The notes beneath the pieces were generated by a model that saw only the letters and a program-made list of their open reading frames with translations, ran no database searches and was not told the origin of the DNA. Made by a program: the position numbers and the translations under genes. A stretch of DNA of 64,000 nucleotides from Fortiea sp. LEGE XX443 (GTDB lineage: Bacteria > Cyanobacteriota > Cyanobacteriia > Cyanobacteriales > Nostocaceae), in assembly GCF_015206815.1 (NCBI RefSeq), contig NZ_JADEXZ010000004.1, positions 62,001 to 126,000 of the forward strand. Reading direction: 5' to 3'. Positions 17,578 through 27,317 of the stretch are shown here, one piece after another (position 1 is the stretch's first letter; each line of letters begins with the position of its first letter).

Positions 17578-19728
17578 ATGACATCTCTCTTAGAGCGACT
17601 AAGTGCAGAACGAAATCGCAGATTTGTGGGACGTGGGCGGGAACTGGAGCTATTTCAAAAGGCGATCACATCTCCAGAGTTACCCTTTCAGATTTTGCAA
17701 GTCTGTGGCCCTGGTGGTGTGGGCAAGACAACCCTCATGCAGCAGTTTTTGCGGTTTTCTGAACAGTATAAAATACCTAGTGTTTACGTAGAAGCACGCA
17801 ACATAGAAGCTGCGCCAGAATCTTTTATTAGCACATTGCACTCGTTGATAGGATTGAAGGAATCAGATTCTCTCCTCCATGTACTAGCTGATAAAAAAGA
17901 ACGTAATATAATTTTAATTGATACTTACGAAGCTATTGCTCAACTAGATGAATGGTTGCGGGAAAGATTCTTACCTTACCTGTCTAGTAATACTTTAATT
18001 GTCATTGCTGGACGCAATCCCCCTTTATCTCCTTGGTGCAGCGATCCAGGTTGGCAAGCTTTGATGCACACTGTACCATTAGGCAATCTCTCTGCTGAAG
18101 AAAGCCAAATTTATCTGAGAACGCGAGGTATCCCCAGCACACAACACCGAGCGATTCTAGATTTTACCCACGGACATCCTTTAGCATTGTCTTTGGTTGC
18201 TGAGGTGTTTGCTCAAGCAAAAGAAATCCCTTTTCAAGCAGAATCAGCTCCTAATATTGTGAAGACACTATTGGAAAGATTCATAAAAGAAGTGCCAACA
18301 CCCGCACACCGTAGGGCTTTGGAAGCTTGTGCTGTGGTACGACTGACTACGGAAGCATCGCTTAATCAAATATTAGCTCTACCTCAAAATGCTTCAGTTG
18401 GTGAGGTTCACGCCTTAGAAGATACACTCAATATCCACAATTTATTTGAGTGGTTGCGTGGACTGTCGTTTATTGAATCAGGGCAATGGGGTTTATTTCC
18501 CCACGATTTAGCACGAGAAGTTTTAATTGCTGATTTGCGTTGGCGCAACCCGGAGTTATACACTGAATTACACCACCAAGCGCGTCAATACTATAGTAAA
18601 CGCCTAGGGCAAACCCAAGGGGCAGAAAAGCATCGAGTGCTACTTGATTACATTTTCTTGCATCGGGATAACTCGGATATTCGCTCCTCTTTTACCTGGA
18701 GTGAGCAAAGTAGTTTAGTGACTGACTCACTACGAGAAAGCGATCAGACCGCATTGCTGAAGATGGTGACAGAATATGAAGGGGAAGAATCAGCAAAAAT
18801 AGCAGATCATTGGTTGCAGCGCCAACCGCAGAATGTCATAGTGTTCCGTGATTCACACTCCGAACCTGCGGGATTTGCCATGATGGTGGAATTGCATACC
18901 GCAACTGTTGAAGATTTAAGTGTAGATCAGGGTGCGATCGCATCTTGGCAATATCTCCAAACCCATGCACCATTACGAGCTAACGAAGGCGCAACTATTT
19001 TCCGTTTCTGGATGGCGCGGGATACTTATCAATTTGTCTCCCCCACCCAAAGTTTAATTTTTATTAATTTTGTGCAGTATTTTCAGAAAACATCGGCGTT
19101 AGCATATACTTTTCTACCTTGCGCCCAAGCTGATACTTGGGCAGCAATGTTAAACTACTTTGACTTAACGCGACTTCCTGAAGCTGACTTTACCATCGGG
19201 GGAAGGTGTTATGGTGTTTATGGACATGACTGGCGCATTGTTTCACCAACTGCATGGAAAGAAATTTTAGCGCGGAAAGAGGTTGGAACTGCTGTAGAAT
19301 CTCTAGACCGCACACCAGTTAGTGAACCTATGTTAGTTCTCAGTCAGTCAGAATTTGTAGAAGCACTACAGAATGTGTTGCGGAACTTTAGTCGTCTCGA
19401 CGCATTGCAGAATAATCCCTTAGTGCGATCGCGCAGTGTATACGAAGTCCTCTCAGGCTTAGTGGAAGAACAAGCTGCGACAAAAGCAAGTTTGAGTAAA
19501 CGTGTTAAGGCTTTACAACAGTTGGTAAAACAAGCAGCTGAGTCTTTACAGTCATCCCCTCGTGATCAAAAACTCTACCGTGCTATTTATCGAACATATT
19601 TAAATCCTGCTCCTACCCAAGAACAAGCAGCTGAATTACTAGATTTGCCTTTTAGTACTTATCGCCGCCATCTTAAAGCCGGTGTAATGAGACTTGCAGA
19701 TATTTTATGGCAAAGAGAAATCAGCTGA
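17578..19728 (+). CDS. STAND/AAA-type ATPase with GNAT-like centre and C-terminal HTH
   Basis: 716 residues from ATG 17578, chosen because AGGAAGG (17564-17570) then stands 7 bases away; ATG 17572 is too close. N-terminal FVGRGRELELF followed by Walker A GPGGVGKTT (44-52) and Walker B IILIDTYE places it with STAND or Orc-like regulatory ATPases. Middle part (about 400-570) includes VFRDSHSEPAGFAMMVEL, which resembles a GNAT acyltransferase beta-strand region. The C-terminus, QEQAAELLDLPFSTYRRHLKAGVMRL, is a helix-turn-helix of the sigma-region-4 kind. It may be a signal-responsive transcription regulator. Ligand and targets unknown. Similar proteins are seen in other cyanobacteria. Confidence 0.7.
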   Translation: MTSLLERLSAERNRRFVGRGRELELFQKAITSPELPFQILQVCGPGGVGKTTLMQQFLRFSEQYKIPSVYVEARNIEAAPESFISTLHSLIGLKESDSLLHVLADKKERNIILIDTYEAIAQLDEWLRERFLPYLSSNTLIVIAGRNPPLSPWCSDPGWQALMHTVPLGNLSAEESQIYLRTRGIPSTQHRAILDFTHGHPLALSLVAEVFAQAKEIPFQAESAPNIVKTLLERFIKEVPTPAHRRALEACAVVRLTTEASLNQILALPQNASVGEVHALEDTLNIHNLFEWLRGLSFIESGQWGLFPHDLAREVLIADLRWRNPELYTELHHQARQYYSKRLGQTQGAEKHRVLLDYIFLHRDNSDIRSSFTWSEQSSLVTDSLRESDQTALLKMVTEYEGEESAKIADHWLQRQPQNVIVFRDSHSEPAGFAMMVELHTATVEDLSVDQGAIASWQYLQTHAPLRANEGATIFRFWMARDTYQFVSPTQSLIFINFVQYFQKTSALAYTFLPCAQADTWAAMLNYFDLTRLPEADFTIGGRCYGVYGHDWRIVSPTAWKEILARKEVGTAVESLDRTPVSEPMLVLSQSEFVEALQNVLRNFSRLDALQNNPLVRSRSVYEVLSGLVEEQAATKASLSKRVKALQQLVKQAAESLQSSPRDQKLYRAIYRTYLNPAPTQEQAAELLDLPFSTYRRHLKAGVMRLADILWQREIS

Positions 19729-20069
19729 TTAGCTCATCTGCCTCAAAAGCTCTATTTATCTTGTATTTACAGAGGATTTTAAATCAATTGCTATGTACAA
19801 CGCCGAATTATCTTGATGTTCTGGATCAAAGACTCAAATTCAGCCAAAAAAGTTGTTCAGCTTGTGACAAGTTAAATTCAAAGTAGCCGATTATGCACAA
19901 AGCAGTTACTAAAAAAATGAAAATATATCGTTTCATATTTTCTTCAGATAAACTCGGAATTGGCGATCGCTCATGAAATAACATCAATTCTCCAAAAGAA
20001 GGCTACAGATTCAAACTAAGCAAATGAGATTGAATCTGGCTTTCTTAATTACGAATTGATATTGGAATG
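19729..20069. other. Intergenic region between convergent genes
   Basis: No gene seen. Contains one HIP1 site near 19962. The part near 20000-20045 (agattcaaactaagc ... gattgaatctggcttt) forms an imperfect hairpin that may end the PEP-CTERM transcript coming from the right. Confidence 0.3.
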
Positions 20070-20687
20070 CTAATTAATAGACTTTGCCTGTTTCAGTTTG
20101 CGCTTGAGTATTAAGCCACAACCTAAAATGCCTAAGACAACTGTGCTGACAGTTGTAGAGGGTTCGGGGACATTTGCCGGAGTGGTTCCAAGTGTAATAT
20201 TGCCAGGGCCTGTAATAGTATTAGTAAAAGTTCCGAAACTGTTATCGCTATTGTCAAATCCAGTAGTAACTAAAAAGTATTGATTGTTGGCAGTTAAGCT
20301 CAAACCGTTAAAACCAGAGTTACCCTCATCTGGGAAAGGATCATTTCCACTGAGTAAATTTACTAAAGGGTTAGTTGGGTTAAAGCTGTTTTGATACAAG
20401 AATTGAATGCCTAAGAAAGCTTGAGAGCCGACAACATCATAGGAACCAGTAGTATCAACCAAAAAAGCCTGGCTAAAATAAGGGACAGCGGTTCCATTAC
20501 TAGAAAGTGCTGTGGGTGGGTTAGTACCACCTTCAAACCCTTCCGTTTCAGGACGATTAAAAGTTGGTGCATTTGTTGTGTCACCAGAATAGGAAACTGT
20601 GAAAGCTTGAGACGGTAAGGTAGAACCTAGAGATAGAGCGATCGCCCCAGAGGCCATAACAATTGATTTTCTGATTGCTTGTGACAT
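20070..20687 (-). CDS. PEP-CTERM sorting domain protein
   Basis: 205 residues from MSQAIRKSIVMASG, giving a proper signal peptide with cleavage near SQAFT. The open frame extends further up into the preceding gene, but that part has no signal character. C-terminus: VPEPSTTVSTVVLGILGCGLILKRKLKQ, the PEP motif, membrane helix and basic tail recognised by exosortase, which anchors or exports the protein at the outer envelope. The middle is rich in N, G and T and has no known domain. It starts 54 bases after the transporter gene stop and may be the last gene of that operon. No exosortase gene lies in the window. Confidence 0.85.
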   Translation of the reverse strand: MSQAIRKSIVMASGAIALSLGSTLPSQAFTVSYSGDTTNAPTFNRPETEGFEGGTNPPTALSSNGTAVPYFSQAFLVDTTGSYDVVGSQAFLGIQFLYQNSFNPTNPLVNLLSGNDPFPDEGNSGFNGLSLTANNQYFLVTTGFDNSDNSFGTFTNTITGPGNITLGTTPANVPEPSTTVSTVVLGILGCGLILKRKLKQAKSIN

Positions 20688-20740
20688 ATACTTTTTCAAG
20701 TTATTTTTCCAAAATTCAGCCGTCTCCGTGTCCCCTTCAA

Positions 20741-22219
20741 CTAGTTCCACGGATGAGTGAGCAAAGCCTGTGAAGTAATACCTAAACCAATGAGGGTAAT
20801 ACATAGAGCGCTGGCTATTGGTAACATTTTTATTTTTGGTATCTGGAGGGGCAAATGCTCAAACCGATCTTTGGCGTAGACCAACATTAATCCGATTCCG
20901 GTTAGCACCGCCGCTAGACCTAAACTAAAAGCAGACACCAGCGCTAGTCCAAAGCCAATTCGTCCCAATGCGATCGCACTTAGCAACACCACTAAAGCTG
21001 AAGGACAAGGTAACAAGCCGCCGGAAATTCCCAGCGCCAATGTACTAGACCAGTTCATCGAAGATTCATGATGCGAATGAGCGTGGTGTACGTGGCTGTG
21101 GTCATGATGATGGTGATGACTATGTACATGGTTGTCGTGTACATGATCATGTGTATGAAAAACCTGATGACCTTGCAATCGATTGAACAGTAAATTCAGC
21201 CCAATTACAGTCACCAGTATCCCAGAAACTACGCTCAACCAAGGATACAATTGCTCTGTGAGCATAAATTGAGATGTGCCAAGAGTCACTAGCCCTAGAG
21301 CAAATATGCCAGATGTATGGGTAATTGTCACAATCAGCCCCAGAAATAAGGCGTGTTGGGGCTTGCTACGGGAACCTACCAAATAAGCACCAACCACGGT
21401 TTTTCCATGGCCAGGGGAGAGGGCGTGTAAACCACCCCAGAAAAAGGCGATCGCCAAAGCTATTAAGATAGTCAATAAACTATGATTTTCCTGAGTAATC
21501 AAGCTCGTGAAGACATCGTTACTTCTTCCTGTCAAAGCATTATCTACGCGGTTGGTTGATTCAACAGACGGTGATAGCGTTTGTTTGCTTGATACTAAAG
21601 ACGGATTGAGTTGCAAGGAAATACGACGCTGATCAAGAGGACTGCTTAATAAATCATTGGGATAATTTCTCAAGCGATCGCTGATACTGTTTGAGTTGAA
21701 ATTACCTTGAATGGGAACACCTTTTGTTACTACAGTAATTTCACGCCATCCCAAGCGCTGTGAGTAGAATTTATCTTCAAACTCTACTAATTTATCCGCG
21801 CTTTTTAACTCCATTGACCCTTGAAAACTACAACTCAGCCGCAGTGTAGATAATCCTCCTACACCTGGAGGAAATTCGACTGCTGATTTAGTCAAAGCAA
21901 GTACCAAAGGCTGTTTATTAATTAGCAGTTCCAGGTATGAGTTGACCTCATCGCATTTTTGAGCAGGGTATTGAACTGTTTCTCCAGGCTCAGTTTTATA
22001 GTTGTGATTGCTATCTAACTGATTAATTTCCTGGAAAGCCGGGATTTCCGCCATATCTAGAACATAATCAATCCCTACACCATCCTGTGCTACTTGCACT
22101 CCTGCATAGTGATTGATGGTGAAATTGCCTAAGGGATGAGCCTCAGCCCCCGGCATCCACAATAAACACATTGCTATAATTGCACCCATCCAAGTTAATT
22201 GATGCAGCAGCTTGTTCAT
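20741..22219 (-). CDS. NicO/RcnA-type nickel-cobalt transporter with His-rich loop
   Basis: 492 residues. Signal peptide or first helix (to about 27), an exported domain beginning HPLGNFTINHYAGV (28-240), then about six membrane helices. HALSPGHGKT at 265-274 and GGLLPCPSALVVLL at 400-413 are the family's metal-path motifs. The cytosolic or periplasmic loop 351-384 is a histidine/aspartate run suited to Ni, Co or Zn binding. The direction of transport (export or import) cannot be told from sequence. Overlaps the stop of the upstream TPR gene by four bases (ATGA), so translation is coupled. Confidence 0.85.
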   Translation of the reverse strand: MNKLLHQLTWMGAIIAMCLLWMPGAEAHPLGNFTINHYAGVQVAQDGVGIDYVLDMAEIPAFQEINQLDSNHNYKTEPGETVQYPAQKCDEVNSYLELLINKQPLVLALTKSAVEFPPGVGGLSTLRLSCSFQGSMELKSADKLVEFEDKFYSQRLGWREITVVTKGVPIQGNFNSNSISDRLRNYPNDLLSSPLDQRRISLQLNPSLVSSKQTLSPSVESTNRVDNALTGRSNDVFTSLITQENHSLLTILIALAIAFFWGGLHALSPGHGKTVVGAYLVGSRSKPQHALFLGLIVTITHTSGIFALGLVTLGTSQFMLTEQLYPWLSVVSGILVTVIGLNLLFNRLQGHQVFHTHDHVHDNHVHSHHHHHDHSHVHHAHSHHESSMNWSSTLALGISGGLLPCPSALVVLLSAIALGRIGFGLALVSAFSLGLAAVLTGIGLMLVYAKDRFEHLPLQIPKIKMLPIASALCITLIGLGITSQALLTHPWN

Positions 22220-23571
22220 AAAGAACCTCCCATAACGTTAGGAGTAGAGACAGACGGTACTAAATTAGCCAAAACTTGACGAGCTTCATCGGCATACTTG
22301 TGATGAAATTGCGGATTGAGGTTAACAGCTTGAGTTAATCGCTGGATTGCTTCCTCGCGTTTATTGAAGTGCAGCGCAATCATGCCAGCATGAAATTGCA
22401 GCAAAGCATCTTCTGTACCATAGCGAGTCGCCCGTTGTGCAGCTTGTTGTGCTTCTTGCCATTGTCCACTCGCCGCAGCAGCCCAAGCCAAGGTATCCTC
22501 TGCATAGATATCATCTCGTACTGCCACTTCACTACGGGCAATCTTTAATGCCTCTGGTAAGTGGATGCCGTGTTCGGTGTAGTAGACTGCCAAAGCGCGA
22601 TCATAGATGCCTTTAACCTTGCTTAAGTAAGCGACTACCCCGATTAAATCTTCCGTTTGCTCTGCACCTTCTCGATCCCCCAAAGCCCGTTGAGCATCTG
22701 CTTTGTACCCTAGTGTTTCTACCAATGGCATCATTTCTACACCTTGGTTTGCGGCCTTCAACGCATCTTGCCATCGATGCTGTGCGGCATACAGGCGGGC
22801 TAGTCCTGTAAATGCAGCTATGTGCCGTGGGAACAGGTCAAGGGCTTCCAGATATCGCTGCTCAGACAGAGCATAATTCCCCGCAGCAAAAGCCAGATCC
22901 CCAGCCCGGACATGAAACCAAGCACGGGTTTCTGCCGGGTTTGTGTAAAAAGAGTCCATCTCCTGCATAGATTCATCTAGCAGTTTTCGCGCTGCGGCGA
23001 GATTGCCGGTTAGTTCTAAATAACGAACCAAAACGGCATTGTTACCAGAGTTTGCTGTTTCCTCAGTTAGGTTCTGCAATAGTTGATTAGTTGTTTCATA
23101 GTCGCCCAACTCCATTTGAATAGATGCTTTGAGTGAGACTACCTTGACATCATCAACAGATGAGTTATTTAATACATCTAAAGCTTCTCGAAACTGGTGT
23201 TGAGATAGTAGGGCTGATGCTAAGAGCATAGAAGACACTTGATTATGGCGTGGCTGTAGTGCTAAGGAACTACGTGCCGCCTGTTCTGCTCTTAACACAT
23301 CGTCTATATCTCCCATTTCTCGAAACCGCCGCAAATATTGATCAGCTAACAGACGTAAGAAGATTGTAGAATCAGGAGATTGGGCAACTTTCTCCTCATA
23401 GACGCTGATAATATGCGATCGCTGTAAATAATCAGGAAAGACCAGAGCAGAGTGGGAGTATGTGTCTAACTTACTCTTGGTGTAGTCTAAACCTAGCGCT
23501 TGTGTATTAAAGGGTATGAGTAAAACTAGTAGGCTAATCAGTACTAACAGCCACAATCTTCTTAGATACAT
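22216..23571 (-). CDS. Exported or membrane-anchored TPR protein
   Basis: 451 residues with an N-terminal hydrophobic segment (LWLLVLISLLVLLIPFNTQA) that is a signal peptide or anchor. The rest is all-helical TPR, for example AARSSLALQPRHNQVSSML, ALDLFPRHIAAFTGLARLYA and AVNLNPQFHHKYADEARQVL near the C-terminus. Probably a scaffold in the envelope. It lies between the DUF4331 gene (5 bases upstream) and the transporter gene (4-base overlap), so the three form one operon. Confidence 0.85.
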   Translation of the reverse strand: MYLRRLWLLVLISLLVLLIPFNTQALGLDYTKSKLDTYSHSALVFPDYLQRSHIISVYEEKVAQSPDSTIFLRLLADQYLRRFREMGDIDDVLRAEQAARSSLALQPRHNQVSSMLLASALLSQHQFREALDVLNNSSVDDVKVVSLKASIQMELGDYETTNQLLQNLTEETANSGNNAVLVRYLELTGNLAAARKLLDESMQEMDSFYTNPAETRAWFHVRAGDLAFAAGNYALSEQRYLEALDLFPRHIAAFTGLARLYAAQHRWQDALKAANQGVEMMPLVETLGYKADAQRALGDREGAEQTEDLIGVVAYLSKVKGIYDRALAVYYTEHGIHLPEALKIARSEVAVRDDIYAEDTLAWAAAASGQWQEAQQAAQRATRYGTEDALLQFHAGMIALHFNKREEAIQRLTQAVNLNPQFHHKYADEARQVLANLVPSVSTPNVMGGSL

Positions 23572-23576
23572 ATACC

Positions 23577-24848
23577 CTACAAAGGATTACCTAAATAAGG
23601 AAAGGTAGGCAAAAAATTAGCATTATCAGCCCCAACATTATCGCTAGTCAGCGCCGGAATTTGACCAGTTGTAATCCCTGTAACTGCATCACCAAAAACA
23701 ACAGATGCTGTGACATCAATTACATCATCTTTTGGTCTTCTACCGCCAAAGTTGTTACCTAACTGAGTACCGAAGTAAGTACCAGTGGGTTTAGAAAGAT
23801 CAGCTTGGATAACATCAGGAATCGCTACTGAGATAACTGCATCAGCTATACCTACAGGTCTACCAATCGCATTCACAAAGGCGCGAATAAATTGAGACTG
23901 GTTATTAGCATCTCTTGTTGGTGTCTGAAGGTTACTGTTGTTATGCGCTCTAAAATCCATAAAAAGTTCATTTAGAGCCGGAACTGCTAACCGCTCAATT
24001 TGAGCAAAGTTTCCGTTTCTCAGTCTGGGAGTTCTTACACTAGTTGTCATCCAAGCACCAATCTTCCCATTACCAAGGAGTTGTCTCGGTAGCTCAACAA
24101 TTATTGAATGGATATTAAATGGGGCTAGGGTGTCTTGTGCTTGACCAGGTGGTCTGAAAGTAAGAACTGTGAAAGGAGGACTAGGATTAGGCTGAACGAT
24201 ATAGTTGCGATCTGGAATGATTTTGAAGAACTGTTCTAGATCGAAAAAGAATGGGTCTTTACGAGAACCAACGAAAACCTTGATACCATTATTTGTGGTA
24301 AATACTTGGTTGAGTCGCCCTGTCCAAGCTGCTGGAACTAAAGCGGACTCTGTTCCTACTATCATTGGACGACTTGGGCCGCGCACCGTGACAGTTTGTT
24401 GTGAGCCTTGTCCATTGACTTTAAATTGCAGTACAACATCTTCAACACTATCGCCAGTGTTATCAATTTTGAACTGATAGAGAACGTCGGGGTCAAATGG
24501 TCTATTCTCACCTGAAACAATCAAAGGGTCAAAGTCCATTACTAGGACAACATTTTTGGGGTTTGTCGGACTCTCAAACACAAACAGGTCTGTGAGATCC
24601 GCAGCAGTCAGCTTAGTAGCCAGAAAAGTTGTGTCTTGGTGGTCTGAAGCTTTAGCTGGCGGTGTAGCATAGATTAATGCTGTAAGCAAAATAGCTACAA
24701 CAGCTATGCTACGAAAAAAACAAGTAGCTTTAGTCCAGTAACGCGATCGCTTGATCGAAAAAAATGCCATATTTTGGAATGCTTTATTTATAAGTAACCT
24801 GCTTTCAATTCGTATAGAAGAGGTGATGCTCTGAGCATTTATTCTCAT
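23577..24848 (-). CDS. DUF4331 family secreted protein
   Basis: 423 residues. AAGGAG stands 7 bases before ATG 24848, which supports this long start. A hydrophobic segment at about 45-65 ends in PPAKASDHQD, where DUF4331 begins with the conserved DHxD...DLTDLFVFESP pattern. DUF4331 proteins are exported, of unknown biochemistry, and in several bacteria are encoded beside TPR and metal-transporter genes, as here. The N-terminal 40 residues before the hydrophobic segment are unusually long for a signal peptide. An internal start at MAFFSIKRSR is an alternative. Confidence 0.85.
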   Translation of the reverse strand: MRINAQSITSSIRIESRLLINKAFQNMAFFSIKRSRYWTKATCFFRSIAVVAILLTALIYATPPAKASDHQDTTFLATKLTAADLTDLFVFESPTNPKNVVLVMDFDPLIVSGENRPFDPDVLYQFKIDNTGDSVEDVVLQFKVNGQGSQQTVTVRGPSRPMIVGTESALVPAAWTGRLNQVFTTNNGIKVFVGSRKDPFFFDLEQFFKIIPDRNYIVQPNPSPPFTVLTFRPPGQAQDTLAPFNIHSIIVELPRQLLGNGKIGAWMTTSVRTPRLRNGNFAQIERLAVPALNELFMDFRAHNNSNLQTPTRDANNQSQFIRAFVNAIGRPVGIADAVISVAIPDVIQADLSKPTGTYFGTQLGNNFGGRRPKDDVIDVTASVVFGDAVTGITTGQIPALTSDNVGADNANFLPTFPYLGNPL

Positions 24849-25191
24849 GGTTGCTCTCCTTAAGGTTTTTAGTCCTTACTTGTGTGTGGAAATAGCAAGT
24901 TGATTTGCGCTTCAAAAAAGACTACGGCTATTACTGATTGCCAATTGCAGCTTATTTGCTCCTACTACTCACTTTCCAGACCAAAACCTGCTCACTTCTT
25001 ACTCACTTCTTTAAGTAGAAAGGTGCAAATAAACCGAACTATGTAACGGAAAGTAAAGTAGCTTGAAAACCTCTTCCCTTCTGCCTTCTGCCCTCTGCCT
25101 CCTGCATTGTCATAACGACAATTTTTAACACCGACCTACTTAATATCAAAATTTAGTAATCCTCGATAATACATTATTTCTCTGTACAGCT
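24849..25191. other. Spacer with heptamer repeat
   Basis: Upstream region of the DUF4331 operon and the Uma2 fragment. Around 25071-25105 are degenerate heptamers of the tctgcct type (STRR-like). Nothing else recognised. Confidence 0.5.
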
Positions 25192-25509
25192 ATGACAACC
25201 ACGCTGCACAAATCAATCTCATTAGCAGAGTTCCTTAAACTGCCAGAAACAAAGCCTGCTGGTGAGTTTATAGACGGTCGTATTTACCAGAAACCAATGC
25301 CACAAGGCAAACATTCGCGATTACAACTAAAACTGTGTAACGCAGTTAACCAAATTGCTAAAGAACAAGAAATTGCCTTGGCTTTCCCCGAATTACGCTG
25401 TATTTACCCTGCGGGAACCCACTCTTCGAGTGTCTATGGTGGACGTTCGATTGTTCCAGATGTAAGTGTATTTGCTTGGGAACGGATTTTCTTTGATGAC
25501 TTAATTTAA
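25192..25509 (+). pseudogene. Truncated Uma2 family gene with a 10-codon insert
   Basis: 105 codons against about 190 in the family. The frame starts well (SISLAEFLKLPETKPAGEFIDGRIYQKPMPQGKHS) and reaches the core PDVSVFAWERI, but stops before the E-x-K strand, so any nuclease-like centre is incomplete. Residues 73-82 (PAGTHSSSVY) break the normal ELRC-[F/Y]-GGRSIVPD junction and come from a small palindromic insert (CACTC-ttc-GAGTG). Probably non-functional. Confidence 0.75.
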
Positions 25510-25669
25510 CAGTTAAACAGGTTTTTACATGGTTAACAAAAATAAATCCATATCCATAACGATGATTAATATTCAGTAGAGACGCGAAATTTTTGCCCCT
25601 TCTGAAAAATTACACAGAGAACCGATAATTTGGAGCAAAATAAAGATGTAGCCTGTTGTTTGTCCAACT

Positions 25670-27037
25670 TTGAATCAAGCTAATTCCGTGGGTAACTTGC
25701 AAGAAACTCATTTAAACCGCGCCCGTGCTAGTCTCAGACAAGCGTTATCTTGGTATGGATATCTGCGTAAATCAGGACATCTGTCATCGAATCTAGAATT
25801 AGCAGGTTTGGTAAAGCCAGAAATAGACTCGTTGAATGCCACACTTAATAAGCTGGAATCTAATTTAATTAAAATTGCTGCCTTTGGTTTGGTGAGTCGG
25901 GGAAAATCGGCGATATTGAATGCTTTGCTGGGAGAGAAAATTCTGCAAACGGGGCCTTTAAATGGCGTGACTCAATGGCCGCGTTCTGTGAGATGGCAAC
26001 CACCAGGCGGCAAGATTGTAGTAGAGTTAATTGATACTCCTGGCTTAGATGAAATTGCTGGAGAGTCGCGGGCGCAAATGGCGCGAGAAGTGGCGTATCA
26101 GGCAGACTTAATTTTATTTGTGGTGTCTGGTGATATTACCCGCACTGAATATCAAGCGTTGCTGGAATTACGTCAAGCACAAAAACCGTTGATTTTAGTA
26201 TTTAACAAAATAGACCTTTACCCAGATACAGACAGGGCAGCAATTTACCAAAATTTACAACAACTGGGTGCGGGATATTCTCAAACCAAGCCTTTGTTAC
26301 CCGATGAAATCGTCATGGTGGCAGCGGAACCTGCACCGATGGAAGTGCGAGTTGAATGGCCTGATAATCGTGTAAGTTATGAATGGGAAACTCCAGCGCC
26401 ACAAATAGAGGAACTTCAGCAGACAATTTTAAATATTCTTAATCGTGAAGGCCGATCGCTGTTGGCTTTAAATGCACTAGTTCAAGCACAGGAAGCAGAA
26501 GCCGCGATCGCGCAAAAAACTCTCGATTTACGCGAACAAGAAGCTGATGAAATTATCTGGCAATTTACTAGATATAAGGCTTTGGCTGTAGCACTCAACC
26601 CTGTGGCTTTTTTAGATATCCTCGGCGGAACTGTTGCTGATTTGGCTTTAATTCGGGCTTTGGCGCGGTTGTATGGTTTACCAATGACTAGCTATGAGGC
26701 TGGGAAAATTCTCAAAACTATTTTATTTAGCTCTGGCGGCTTATTATTAGGAGAATTAGGCAGTAGTTTTGTATTAGGGTTAGGTAAAAGTACTGCGGCG
26801 ATCGCTAGTGGCGATAACCCCGTTAATATTACTAGCTTTGCTGGCAGTGCGATCGCTCAAGCTGGAATTGCTGGTTATGGCGCTTACTCTGTGGGTAAAG
26901 CTGCTCAAGTTTATCTCGCAAAAGGTTGCACTTGGGGACAGTTGGGCGCTAGTACTGTCATTCAAGAAATTCTCTCTCAAGTTGACAAAAATACAATTCT
27001 GTATCGTCTGCAACAAGAACTAGGCTTGAAATATTGA
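25670..27037 (+). CDS. Era/HSR1-like GTPase with DUF697 membrane domain
   Basis: 455 residues. G1 GLVSRGKSAILN (about 73-84), G3 DTPGLDE, G4 NKID. Downstream, VALNPVAFLDILGGTVADLALIRALARLYG is the DUF697 membrane-associated segment, with further hydrophobic stretches to about 390. Such proteins are thought to act at membranes in GTP-dependent ways, with role unknown. Start is uncertain: TTG at 25670 gives the full frame and GTG at 25688 is an alternative; no strong ribosome site is visible. Confidence 0.85.
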   Translation: MNQANSVGNLQETHLNRARASLRQALSWYGYLRKSGHLSSNLELAGLVKPEIDSLNATLNKLESNLIKIAAFGLVSRGKSAILNALLGEKILQTGPLNGVTQWPRSVRWQPPGGKIVVELIDTPGLDEIAGESRAQMAREVAYQADLILFVVSGDITRTEYQALLELRQAQKPLILVFNKIDLYPDTDRAAIYQNLQQLGAGYSQTKPLLPDEIVMVAAEPAPMEVRVEWPDNRVSYEWETPAPQIEELQQTILNILNREGRSLLALNALVQAQEAEAAIAQKTLDLREQEADEIIWQFTRYKALAVALNPVAFLDILGGTVADLALIRALARLYGLPMTSYEAGKILKTILFSSGGLLLGELGSSFVLGLGKSTAAIASGDNPVNITSFAGSAIAQAGIAGYGAYSVGKAAQVYLAKGCTWGQLGASTVIQEILSQVDKNTILYRLQQELGLKY

Positions 27038-27144
27038 GAATTCTAAGAATTATTTGTCTAATTGTTACTATTCATGATTCTTCGTCAATTTCTATCAAAT
27101 TCTCCTGATAATTGAGTTTAAACGCCAATTTGGGTGCAATATTG

Positions 27145-27194
27145 AAGTATGAAGTGTGAAGTATAAATTTCATACTTCACACTTCATACTTTTT
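27145..27194 (+). terminator. 20-bp perfect hairpin with T-run after the GTPase gene
   Basis: Arms 27145-27164 and 27172-27191 are perfectly complementary with a 7-base loop, followed by TTT. The arms are built of heptamers (gaagtat, gaagtgt), a common Nostoc repeat, so the terminator may have arisen from an STRR and its inverted copy. Confidence 0.7.
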
Positions 27195-27317
27195 AAAGAG
27201 GGCGTTCACCACCGCAATCTCTTTTCAGCTTATCTAAACTAAAAGTGTTAGCTTCTGTAGTTATTTCTCAGCAGCTGACATTCAATCTCTATCTCAATAA
27301 ACAAAGGCAGATTTATC

